Positions 7,779-15,003 of a stretch of 45,047 bases of DNA are shown one piece after another. Source of the DNA: an uncultured Collinsella sp. (GTDB lineage Bacteria > Actinomycetota > Coriobacteriia > Coriobacteriales > Coriobacteriaceae); the NCBI GenBank assembly GCA_958403395.1, contig CATXXF010000013.1, positions 1 to 45,047 on the forward strand, given 5' to 3'. A program made the position numbers and the translations under genes. The notes under the pieces were generated by a model. That model did not search any database, was not told the DNA's origin, and saw nothing but the letters and a program-made list of their open reading frames with translations. Numbering within the stretch: position 1 is the stretch's first letter; each line of letters begins with the position of its first letter.

Positions 7779-7848
7779 GAGTGTGGATTTTCTCCCGTTT
7801 AGAGCGCACTCGAACGCTCAAAGTGGGAGAAAATCCACGCTCGTTTTA
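7779..7848 (+). terminator. Long-stem hairpin, possible terminator of the ATPase gene
   Basis: An 18-bp stem pairs 7779-7796 with 7825-7842, with one G-U pair. The 28-nt loop carries its own 5-bp hairpin (GAGCG 7802-7806 with CGCTC 7815-7819). GTTTTA follows on the plus strand, so it could stop ATPase transcription. The same architecture with unrelated sequence occurs at 9733-9797, also next to a REP palindrome, so it may instead be a dispersed repeat. Confidence 0.5.
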
Positions 7849-7888
7849 TGCCGATGGCGTGGCCCGTGTGCCCGCGCCGCCCGAGCGC

Positions 7889-8335
7889 CTACAGCTGCTC
7901 GAGCATGGCGGTGCAACCGGCGAGTACATCGCGGTAGGTGGCGTCGAAATTGCCGGTGTACCAGGGGTCGGCCACGTCGCCGGGGCGATCGGTCCAATCG
8001 AGCAGGCGCGAGATCTTGCCATCGGGGTCCTTCCCAAAAATTCGGTACAGGTCGCGGGCGTTCTCGTCGTCCATATAGACAATGTGGTCCCAGTCGCCAT
8101 ACTCCGCGCGACGCACCTGGCGGGCACGGTGCGCAACGACGGGAATCCCGACTTCACGCAGCTTGGCGACCGTGCCATGATGCGGCGGGTTGCCGATCTC
8201 CTCGGTCGAGGTCGCAGCGGAATCAATGACAAACTCGCCCGCGCGCCCGGCGCGCCGCACTAGCTCGGTAAACACGGACTCAGCCATCGTCGAGCGACAG
8301 ATGTTTCCATGACAGATAAACAGTACACGTTGCAT
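7889..8335 (-). CDS. Low-molecular-weight protein tyrosine phosphatase
   Basis: A protein of about 148 residues with the complete family signature near its N-terminus: the P-loop CHGNICRST (nucleophilic Cys, catalytic Arg), and the general-acid region ADPWYTGNFDATYRDV near the C-terminus. It hydrolyses phosphotyrosine or related phosphoesters in the cytoplasm; in bacteria it often acts on tyrosine kinases or polysaccharide pathways. The start is uncertain. MQRVLFIC (8335) fits the family length, but in-frame ATGs at 8347, 8359, 8362 and 8380 also exist, and 8380 directly abuts the stop of the upstream MFS gene. None has a good ribosome site, so coupling to that gene is likely. Confidence 0.88.
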   Translation of the reverse strand: MQRVLFICHGNICRSTMAESVFTELVRRAGRAGEFVIDSAATSTEEIGNPPHHGTVAKLREVGIPVVAHRARQVRRAEYGDWDHIVYMDDENARDLYRIFGKDPDGKISRLLDWTDRPGDVADPWYTGNFDATYRDVLAGCTAMLEQL

Positions 8336-8380
8336 ATGCGGTTTCATTTCGATCGCCATCATCGAGCTCGAGTATCGCAT

Positions 8381-9622
8381 CTACGCCTGCGCCATCGCCC
8401 TCTTGCGTTCCCAGCGAGCCAACTTAATCGTCACCAGCGTAAGCACCCAGGCCACAAGCGAGAACGCGGCACCCACTGCGCCTACATATGCAATGCCAGC
8501 TCCGCTTACCACGGCACCGCCCACCGCGGTGCCAAACGAGATGCCGACGTTAAACGCCATGGGCTCAACCGAACTTGCGAGTACCATCGACTTGGGGTGG
8601 CGGCTGCGTGCCACGTCCATAAAGTGTGTGATGCACGACACCGAGAACAGGTACATGAGCAGCGCCAAGCTAAAGACAAAGACCAGCGCGAGCGGCATGG
8701 TGCCGCCCACAGCAAACAGCCCGAGTAACGCCGCAGCCTGCAGCACAAACGTCACCAGCAGTGCCTTCATGCCAAAGCGCGCGTCGATCCATCCGCCCAA
8801 GATGTTCGAGATCAGGCAGAACACGCCGTAGGCCATGAGCGCGGTGCTGGCTTCGACCGTGCCCATGCCCAACACCTGCTCAAGATAAGGCGTCACGTAG
8901 CCGTAGAAAACGTAGACCGACCCCACGCCAAACAAGAAGATGAGCATGCCGGTGATGATGCTCGGTTCGCGCAGAAGCCCCGCCTGCTCGCGAAAGGTGG
9001 CAGGCTCGTCGGTTTGCCCAGCGCGCGGCATAAACGCCACGAGCGCTCCGCAGATCAGAACGGCAAAGGTCAGCGTGCCGTACATGGCCACGTGCCAGTC
9101 GAGCGTGTCGGCCACAAATTTGCCAATCGAGGTCACAAAGACCATCGCCACGGAAAATGCACCGTACACCACCGAGATGGCAAGCGAAGTTTGCTGTGGG
9201 GACAGCAGCTCTGGGATGTACGTCACGCCCACGGCGAGCAGTGCGCCCGAGACAGAGCCCAGGATGATGCGCGAGATAAACAGCGCCTGGAAGTTGGGCG
9301 CCAACGCCATGACCAGGTTGCCGAGCACAAAGACGATGCTGTAGCACACGAGCAGCTGGTAGCGGCGGAATCGCCCCGTGCTGAGCGCGAGCACAGGCGT
9401 CGCGATAGCGTAGATCAGTGCGAACACGCTAATAAGTTGGCCTGCGGTGGCAAGCGATACGCCGAGTTCCGTCGCCAAGTCACTTTCGATGCCGATGGCC
9501 ACGAACTCGGAGCAGCCGAGCGAGAATCCCAACAGCACGAGCAGCGCCAGGCAGAGCTTGGTGCGCGCGGGGGAGAGCGCGGCGGCGGTTGACTTACTTT
9601 TTGGCGTGGTTGCGGCGGTCAA
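8381..9622 (-). CDS. MFS transporter, DHA1-type efflux family
   Basis: A protein of about 413 residues with 12 predicted membrane segments and the look of AraJ/YdhP-type drug or sugar efflux permeases: LGFSLGCSEFVAIGI in helix 1, then a basic loop after helix 2 (STGRFRRYQLL). The frame stays open upstream to 9733, but that extension merely translates the REP palindrome at 9680-9712. TTG 9622 is the likely start because GGAG (9634-9631) lies 8 nt upstream; a GTG at 9631 overlaps that site. The phosphatase follows directly on the same strand. Substrate unknown. Confidence 0.85.
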   Translation of the reverse strand: MTAATTPKSKSTAAALSPARTKLCLALLVLLGFSLGCSEFVAIGIESDLATELGVSLATAGQLISVFALIYAIATPVLALSTGRFRRYQLLVCYSIVFVLGNLVMALAPNFQALFISRIILGSVSGALLAVGVTYIPELLSPQQTSLAISVVYGAFSVAMVFVTSIGKFVADTLDWHVAMYGTLTFAVLICGALVAFMPRAGQTDEPATFREQAGLLREPSIITGMLIFLFGVGSVYVFYGYVTPYLEQVLGMGTVEASTALMAYGVFCLISNILGGWIDARFGMKALLVTFVLQAAALLGLFAVGGTMPLALVFVFSLALLMYLFSVSCITHFMDVARSRHPKSMVLASSVEPMAFNVGISFGTAVGGAVVSGAGIAYVGAVGAAFSLVAWVLTLVTIKLARWERKRAMAQA

Positions 9623-9652
9623 GGTTGTCACTCCAATGTCGCATGAATAAGC

Positions 9653-9665
9653 GGGATTCAATCCC
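9653..9665. promoter_or_regulatory. 13-nt palindrome upstream of the MFS gene
   Basis: GGGATT (9653-9658) and AATCCC (9660-9665) are symmetric around one base, 31 nt upstream of the proposed MFS start. It could be an operator or a small hairpin. No clear promoter was found to support either reading. Confidence 0.3.
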
Positions 9666-9679
9666 TGCAACTCTAACAG

Positions 9680-9712
9680 AATGTGACAAAGGGACAGTCT
9701 CTTTGTCACATT
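9680..9712. repeat. REP-like palindrome, intact copy 3
   Basis: The same 33-bp palindrome as at 6195, with one change (CTCTTTG for CCCTTTG) that leaves a G-U pair. It lies in the divergent gap between the MFS gene and the membrane protein at 9882. Confidence 0.83.
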
Positions 9713-9732
9713 CGCGGCGTGGCTGCCGCCCA

Positions 9733-9797
9733 AACCGTCACAACATTCGATGAAAATCTCGAAAACGAGGAAAAGCGTCGAATGTTGTGATGGTTTT
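9733..9797. repeat. Long-stem cruciform-type inverted repeat
   Basis: A 19-position stem pairs 9733-9751 with 9779-9797 (all paired, one G-U), with core TCACAACATTCGA. The 27-nt loop holds CTCG-aaaa-CGAG. It lies between divergent genes, so it is not an obvious terminator. The architecture matches 7779-7842, and both lie 4-20 nt after a REP palindrome. Confidence 0.65.
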
Positions 9798-9881
9798 CCT
9801 ATCTGTGCCGGCGAGCCGCCGTGCCGTCTGGGGGTATAAGGCTAGCAAGTGTTTATTTGCGAGGCCTAAGGGGCGCCCCGT

Positions 9882-10751
9882 ATGGATATCGATAACTTTG
9901 AATGGTGGTATAGCGAGGGTGAGGCTCCGGACGAGGAGTGGGACGAGCCCACGCCGCGTGACGTGTCGAGCGACGAGGACGGGATCGGCAACGACGTCGC
10001 CGCCGACTCGGACGCTGCCTCCGACCCTGTCGAGCCCCTGACCTTCGAACAAGCCTGGGCCCAGGCTGAGGCAGACGAGGCCAAGGCCGACGCTACGGCC
10101 ACGCTCGGTGAGCCAGCCGACATGTCCATCTCGCCGGCAAAGACCCCGCAGCCGCGCCACACTATCGACCCCGACAGCACGGCATCCTTCAGTATTCTCG
10201 ACGTGCCCTCGCAGGGTGCCCAGGCGCCCGCGCCCACACGTCGCCCCAATCTGTCTCGCGAGGAAGATGCAGGACGTCGCTCTCCGCTTGGCCCCATCCT
10301 TATCGCCTTCATGGCCGGCGTTATCGCATGCTCGGTAATTGGAAACGTCTGGAGCCATGTTGAACAACAGCGAAAAGACGCCGCCAAGGTCGAGATGTCT
10401 ATCGAGCAATCGCTCGGCCGCACGCGCTCGGTACATGTGTCGGTCGAGGTCAAGGACGGCGCGACGTGGGACACCGCGCGCGGCGACAGCCAAATGCTCA
10501 TCCACATCGTGGGGCGCACGCTCAAAGGGCAGACGATTGACGAGTATCAATACGTCAATTCCGCTGGTGACGGCATCGAACTTAAGCCCGGCGACTACGA
10601 GCTCACCGTCGATGAACCGCCCGTCGCCACCGACGGCACGCGCTTCCGTGCCTCAAAGCGCATGGTCCCCGTGAGCTTTAACTCACAGGCGCCCGACACG
10701 GTCGACACCACACCGCAGGGCGGGTTCGACCTTTACGTGGATACCCAGTAG
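9882..10751 (+). CDS. Single-pass membrane protein of unknown function
   Basis: A 289-residue protein I do not recognise. The first 125 residues are strongly acidic and low-complexity, starting MDIDNFEWWYSEGE. A basic stretch (TRRPNLSREEDAGRRS) leads into one membrane segment at about 137-158 (LGPILIAFMAGVIACSVIG). The remainder, about 130 residues, is predicted outside and looks beta-rich, with TLKGQTIDEYQYVNSAGDG and a KPGDYELTVDEPP stretch. The orientation follows the positive-inside rule. AAGGGG (9868-9873) lies 8 nt before ATG. The gene appears monocistronic. A weak resemblance of the outer part to pilin/Cna-type beta domains cannot be confirmed by eye. Confidence 0.75.
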   Translation: MDIDNFEWWYSEGEAPDEEWDEPTPRDVSSDEDGIGNDVAADSDAASDPVEPLTFEQAWAQAEADEAKADATATLGEPADMSISPAKTPQPRHTIDPDSTASFSILDVPSQGAQAPAPTRRPNLSREEDAGRRSPLGPILIAFMAGVIACSVIGNVWSHVEQQRKDAAKVEMSIEQSLGRTRSVHVSVEVKDGATWDTARGDSQMLIHIVGRTLKGQTIDEYQYVNSAGDGIELKPGDYELTVDEPPVATDGTRFRASKRMVPVSFNSQAPDTVDTTPQGGFDLYVDTQ

Positions 10752-10821
10752 GTGCTCGCCGCTCATTCCGCTATGGCTACTCAATAATCGCCTGCTGTCC
10801 CGTCCCGCCGCCAAGAGTGGC

Positions 10822-10844
10822 ACAATAGCCCTCGACACTATTGT
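10822..10844. promoter_or_regulatory. Inverted repeat upstream of the epimerase-like gene
   Basis: ACAATAG (10822-10828) and CTATTGT (10838-10844) are perfect inverted arms 9 nt apart, ending 8 nt before the ribosome site GGAGGAAG. The position fits a repressor operator or a translation-affecting hairpin; neither is demonstrated. Confidence 0.4.
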
Positions 10845-10864
10845 TTACTTTTGGAGGAAGTAGC

Positions 10865-11758
10865 ATGTCCACCGTCACCACCATCAAGCGCGGCGGCCTC
10901 ACCGCGGCCATCGATTCCATGGGCGCCCAGCTCACGAGCCTTGCCCTCAACGGCAACGAGTATCTGTGGCAGGGCGACCCCGCCTTTTGGGGCAAGCATG
11001 CGCCCATCCTGTTCCCCATTGTGGGCTCGCTGCGCAACAACACGGCGACGTCTGCGGCCGGCACCTGCGAGATGCCGCGCCACGGACTCGCACGCATCGT
11101 CGAGCACAAGCTGGTCGAGGTTTCGGAGGACGGCTCCTCGGTAACGTACGAGATCACCGACACGCCCGAGTCGCTCAAGGCCTTTCCGTTCCACTTTAAG
11201 CTCAACATGACCTATGCCCTGACCGGCGACGCCACCCTCACGCAGACCTTTGCCGTCACCAACACCGGCGACGTGGACCTGCCGTTCTCGGTGGGCGGCC
11301 ACCCCGCGTTTAACGTACCGGCCCCCGGTGCCGAGGACGAGGCGTTCGAGGATTACGAGCTGGCATTTACCGAGGATTGGACCAACGAGGCCCCCATCAT
11401 CACGCCCGATGGCCTCATGACGTTCGAGGGCAGCTACAAGGCTCCCGATAACTCGGACGTGCTACCCATTACGCACCGCAGCTTCGATAACGACGCCATC
11501 ATGTTCACCGATACCCCGGGCTCCACGCTCACGCTGCGCGGCCGCAAGTCGGGCCACGGCGTCAAGATCGACTTTGAGGGCTTTAAGTACATCGGCGTGT
11601 GGTCTGCCGCCAACGACGCCCCGTTTGTGGCGCTCGAGCCCTGGACCGGTCATACCACCACGGACACCGAGGACGACGTCTTTGAGCACAAGGCCAACAC
11701 CATCACCCTGGCCCCCGGCGCTACCGATAAACGTAGCTTTAGCGTCACCTTGTTCTAG
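10865..11758 (+). CDS. Aldose 1-epimerase family protein (LacX-like)
   Basis: A 297-residue galactose-mutarotase-fold protein. The N-terminal GAQLTSLALNGNEYLWQGDPAFWGKHAPILFP, the conserved HG of MPRHGLAR and the SVGGHPAFNVP segment with its catalytic-type histidine match the LacX-like branch. The family interconverts sugar anomers; the substrate of this branch is poorly defined. Length is typical. ATG follows GGAGGAAG (10853-10860) at 4 nt and is preferred over in-frame upstream TTGs. There is no sugar operon next to it. Structured element copy 2 begins 2 nt after the stop codon. Confidence 0.85.
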   Translation: MSTVTTIKRGGLTAAIDSMGAQLTSLALNGNEYLWQGDPAFWGKHAPILFPIVGSLRNNTATSAAGTCEMPRHGLARIVEHKLVEVSEDGSSVTYEITDTPESLKAFPFHFKLNMTYALTGDATLTQTFAVTNTGDVDLPFSVGGHPAFNVPAPGAEDEAFEDYELAFTEDWTNEAPIITPDGLMTFEGSYKAPDNSDVLPITHRSFDNDAIMFTDTPGSTLTLRGRKSGHGVKIDFEGFKYIGVWSAANDAPFVALEPWTGHTTTDTEDDVFEHKANTITLAPGATDKRSFSVTLF

Positions 11759-11759
11759 A

Positions 11760-11914
11760 GGTTCCGCCGTTCTAACGAACGGCGGACCGGTCGACGCTGC
11801 GCGCCACCCAGAGCGACAATTTGTCATTCAAAAGGCATGGCATGACCAGAAGGTCTATGCCGTGCCTTTTTCATGCCAACTTGTTCGCTCTGGGCGGCGC
11901 TCGCTGGCATTGCC
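11760..11914 (+). ncRNA. Candidate structured RNA or foldable element, copy 2
   Basis: The 5' hairpin pairs TCCGCCGTTC (11763-11772) with GAACGGCGGA (11777-11786). Conserved CGACGCTGC follows. The long stem pairs 11801-11815 with 11886-11900 over 14 of 15 positions and continues as ACAA (11816-11819) with TTGT (11881-11884), where copies 1 and 3 have GCAA with TTGC. The apical hairpin is GCATGACC-agaa-GGTC. Almost every paired base differs from copies 1 and 3 while pairing is kept. It starts directly after the epimerase stop. Confidence 0.6.
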
Positions 11915-12038
11915 AAAACATCGACGCTCCCAATGACTACCGTGTGTCTATTAATTTTTCGAGCTTGTGCTGCGCTGCTGGTCGCTGGCGTATATCCTGT
12001 TAAGTCGTCAGCATACGATTCAACAGGGAAGGCAGATT

Positions 12039-12965
12039 ATGCATTCTCCCCATCAACGCGACGCGCATCCACAGCCGGTATGCAGCCGTCGCATCTTTTT
12101 GGGTAGCGCTCTCGCTGCGAGCGCTACTGTCGTCGCCGGCGCACTTGCCGGTTGCCAGCGCCCCTCCACGCTGGAAGTAGTTCAGCCCACGACGGGTGGC
12201 GGTCGCGACGACCTGTCCGATTCCGTTATCGGCAAGGACAAGATCCGCATTGGCATGGAGGCGGCCTACGCCCCGTACAACTGGCAGGTCTCCGAAGCCA
12301 GCGAGTACACCATCCCCATCGACAACGTGCAGGGCGCCTATGCCGATGGCTACGACGTGCAGATCGCCAAGGTCGTCTGCAAGGCCCTCGGCGGCGAGCC
12401 CGTTGCCGTCAAGCAGAGCTTCTCGGGTCTTATCGATTCGCTCAACAACGGCCAGATCGACCTCATCATTGCCGGCATGAGCGCCACGCCCGAGCGCGAG
12501 GAGTCCGTCGGCTTTTCCGACCCGTACTTCATTGGCTACTTTGGCCTGTTCGTAAAAGAGGGTTCCCCCTACCAAAACGCCACCAAGCTCAGCGACTTTA
12601 GCGGCGCAACGGTCCTCGGCCAAAAGGACACCATGCTCGATACCGTCATCGACGAGATCCCGGGCGTTGTCCACAAAAACCCGGTCGACTCGGTCCCCAC
12701 GGTGTTTTCGAATCTGCTGCAGGGCACGTGCGACGCCGTGACCTACAACACTGAGAACGAGAAGGGCTATATGGCCCAAAACCCGGGTATCGTGCCGATC
12801 CAGTTTGCCGATGGCGAGGGCTTTAAGCAGGAGGTCACGGCAAACGTCGGCTGCCGCAAGGGCTCGGATAAGCTGCTTAAGCTCATCGACAAGACACTCA
12901 AGGGCATTAGCCAAGAGGAGCGCGACCAAATGTGGGACGCGTGCCTCGACCGTCAGCCGGCATAG
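12039..12965 (+). CDS. Amino acid ABC transporter substrate-binding lipoprotein, Tat-type signal
   Basis: A 308-residue periplasmic-binding-type protein of the polar amino acid family (SBP_bac_3). The N-terminus has a twin-arginine motif SRRIFLG (residues 16-22), a hydrophobic stretch and lipobox LAGC with lipid-anchor Cys39, so export as a folded lipoprotein through Tat is likely. The mature part shows IRIGMEAAYAPYNWQ, DGYDVQIAK, DLIIAGMSATPEREESVGFSDPY and the late CDAVTYNTENE, all family landmarks. The ligand is probably a polar or charged amino acid. ATG 12039 has AGGGAAGG 6 nt upstream. It is first of an importer operon with the permease (9-bp gap) and ATPase following. Confidence 0.93.
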   Translation: MHSPHQRDAHPQPVCSRRIFLGSALAASATVVAGALAGCQRPSTLEVVQPTTGGGRDDLSDSVIGKDKIRIGMEAAYAPYNWQVSEASEYTIPIDNVQGAYADGYDVQIAKVVCKALGGEPVAVKQSFSGLIDSLNNGQIDLIIAGMSATPEREESVGFSDPYFIGYFGLFVKEGSPYQNATKLSDFSGATVLGQKDTMLDTVIDEIPGVVHKNPVDSVPTVFSNLLQGTCDAVTYNTENEKGYMAQNPGIVPIQFADGEGFKQEVTANVGCRKGSDKLLKLIDKTLKGISQEERDQMWDACLDRQPA

Positions 12966-12974
12966 GGAGGCAGC

Positions 12975-14123
12975 ATGAAAACCATTAATCGTCTGGCCTC
13001 CTTTATCAAGGCCGACCACCGTTATGTATACCTGGGCACGAGCGTCATCGCGGCGCTCGGCCTGGCGTTTAGCCAGCGCAACCCCACGCCGATGAGTTTC
13101 TTGGCCCCCACCGGTATCTTCCAGGATTGCCTTTGGGCGATTCTTTGGGCCTGGCTCGTCGTGTCGGCGGCGGCGTTGGTCACCAAGCTTATGCACTGGA
13201 GCGACTATCGCGTAAAGTCGCCGTTCGCATCCGAGCGTTGCCGTCGTGGCGCACGCCTGGGCAGCTACGTCGTGGTCGCCATCGCGGCAGTTTTCTTTAT
13301 CGACCGCTGCGTCATGTCGTTTATCGACCTGGTGCAGGTGAGTATTGTCTCGGACTCCAACCCCAGCGACTTTTTGTCGAGCCTGGTCTACATGACCTAC
13401 AAGAGCGGGGACTTCTTCATTCGCGGTATCGAGATCACCATCGCGCTTGCCACCTTCGGCACCGTCATTGCCTTTTTCCTGGCGCTGCTTTTTGTGTTCC
13501 TGCGCATTCAGACCTTCGATCGCGTGGACAACGACCTGGTGCGCTTCTTTAAGAGTATCGGCCGCGGCTTTGCGACCGTCTACTCCACCATCGTGCGCGG
13601 CACGCCCATGATGGTCCAGGGTCTGCTCATCTATTACGCGGGCTTCACCGTTTTGCGCGGCATGGGCTTCGAGACCGCTCAGGCCAACCAGATTTGGAGC
13701 ACCTTCACCGCCGGCCTCGTTACCATCTCGCTCAACTCCACCGCCTACATGATGGAGGTCCTGCGCGGCGGCATCGAGTCCATCGATCCCGGCCAGGCCG
13801 AGGCAGCACGCTCGCTGGGCCTGTCGCAGTGGCAAGCCATGCGCAAAGTCGTGTTCCCCCAGGGCATTAAAAACGCGATCCCGGCGCTCACCAACGAGCT
13901 CATCATCAACATCAAGGACTCGTCGGTGCTCTCGGTTATCGGCGTGTTCGACCTCATGTACGCCACCACCACCGTCGCCGGCGTGTACTACCGCCAGATG
14001 GAGGTCTACTGCGTGGCGCTCGTGGTCTACCTGATCCTGACGCTCGTGGCGAGCCGCCTGCTCGAGGCCTTTGGCAAAAAGCTCGGCGCCGAGGCTCCGG
14101 TCACGCTGCCCAGCTCCAACTAG
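12975..14123 (+). CDS. Amino acid ABC transporter permease
   Basis: A 382-residue permease of the His/Glu/Gln/Arg/opine type (HisM/GlnP). The C-terminal 220 residues hold the transport domain, including the coupling loop EAARSLGLSQWQAMRKVVFPQ that contacts the ATPase. The N-terminal 140 residues form an extra membrane-embedded region of about three helices that the minimal family lacks. The whole is about 150 residues longer than HisM-type permeases, although longer forms are common in gram-positive bacteria. It works with the lipoprotein upstream and the ATPase 22 nt downstream. Confidence 0.92.
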   Translation: MKTINRLASFIKADHRYVYLGTSVIAALGLAFSQRNPTPMSFLAPTGIFQDCLWAILWAWLVVSAAALVTKLMHWSDYRVKSPFASERCRRGARLGSYVVVAIAAVFFIDRCVMSFIDLVQVSIVSDSNPSDFLSSLVYMTYKSGDFFIRGIEITIALATFGTVIAFFLALLFVFLRIQTFDRVDNDLVRFFKSIGRGFATVYSTIVRGTPMMVQGLLIYYAGFTVLRGMGFETAQANQIWSTFTAGLVTISLNSTAYMMEVLRGGIESIDPGQAEAARSLGLSQWQAMRKVVFPQGIKNAIPALTNELIINIKDSSVLSVIGVFDLMYATTTVAGVYYRQMEVYCVALVVYLILTLVASRLLEAFGKKLGAEAPVTLPSSN

Positions 14124-14145
14124 GCTTAGGACGAGGAGAATCATC

Positions 14146-14931
14146 ATGGCAGATACCGCCATTACCGGCGTTGCGGCCGCCGCACAGACCAATGAGCCGC
14201 TCATCCGCGTCGAGGGCCTGCGCAAGAGCTTCGGCTCGCTCGAGGTGCTCAAGGGCATCGACCTGTCCGTTAACCCCGGCGAGGTCGTCACCATTATCGG
14301 AGCCTCGGGTTCGGGTAAGTCGACCTTCCTGCGCTGCCTCAACCTGCTCGAGACCCCGGACGCGGGCCACATCTGGTTCCACGGCCAGGACCTCACGGCC
14401 GAGCGCTGCAACATCAACAAGCTGCGTGAGGACATCGGCATGGTGTTCCAGGGCTTTAACCTGTTCAACAACATGGACGTGCTCGACAACTGCACGCTCG
14501 CGCCCGTCACGCTCAAAAAGATGAGCAAGGCCGAGGCCGAGAAGGTCGCGCTGGAGCATCTGGCGAGCGTGGGGCTCGAAAAGTTCGCGCACGCCGCCGT
14601 GGGTCGCCTGTCCGGTGGTCAAAAACAGCGCGTGGCCATCGCTCGTGCCCTATGCATGAACCCGCAGATCATGCTGTTCGACGAGCCGACCTCCGCACTC
14701 GACCCCGAGATCGTGGGAGAGGTGCTCGAGGTCATGCGCAAGCTCGCTGCCGACGGCATGACCATGGTCGTCGTCACGCACGAGATGGCCTTTGCCCGCA
14801 CCGTGTCCGATCGCGTGGTCTTTATGGACAAGGGCGTAGTGCTCGAGGACGCCGCGCCGGCAGAGCTCTTTGGCAACCCCAAGCACCAGCGTACCCGCGA
14901 GTTCCTCTCGCGTTATCTCGAGGACAAATAA
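14146..14931 (+). CDS. Amino acid ABC transporter ATP-binding protein
   Basis: A 261-residue ATPase of the GlnQ/HisP type that powers the importer. Motifs are all intact: Walker A GASGSGKST, Q-loop VFQGFNLF, signature LSGGQKQR, Walker B IMLFDEPTSALD and switch His in VVVTHEMAF. ATG 14146 follows GAGGAGAA; the frame upstream overlaps the permease and is not needed. The first 17 residues, rich in Ala and Thr, are an unusual but harmless lead. A GC-rich hairpin follows the stop codon. Confidence 0.94.
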   Translation: MADTAITGVAAAAQTNEPLIRVEGLRKSFGSLEVLKGIDLSVNPGEVVTIIGASGSGKSTFLRCLNLLETPDAGHIWFHGQDLTAERCNINKLREDIGMVFQGFNLFNNMDVLDNCTLAPVTLKKMSKAEAEKVALEHLASVGLEKFAHAAVGRLSGGQKQRVAIARALCMNPQIMLFDEPTSALDPEIVGEVLEVMRKLAADGMTMVVVTHEMAFARTVSDRVVFMDKGVVLEDAAPAELFGNPKHQRTREFLSRYLEDK

Positions 14932-14954
14932 CCAACCGCAAGCGCTTATGTGGC

Positions 14955-14985
14955 AGGGCCGCTCCGGTGGGGCGGCCCTTGTCGT
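14955..14985 (+). terminator. Possible terminator after the amino acid importer operon
   Basis: AGGGCCGC (14955-14962) pairs with GCGGCCCT (14972-14979) around a 9-nt loop, followed by TGTCGTC. The T-run is poor, so termination may be partial and the M20 peptidase downstream could be co-transcribed. Confidence 0.45.
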
Positions 14986-15003
14986 CACAATCGAAAGGAT
15001 GTC

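Noticed and set aside
9623..9733. Upstream extension of the MFS transporter
   Set aside because: It translates the REP palindrome, while a TTG with a properly spaced GGAG marks a better start.
12000..14528. Long minus-strand open frame across the amino acid importer genes
   Set aside because: It runs opposite three clearly recognised genes and has no motif or ribosome site.
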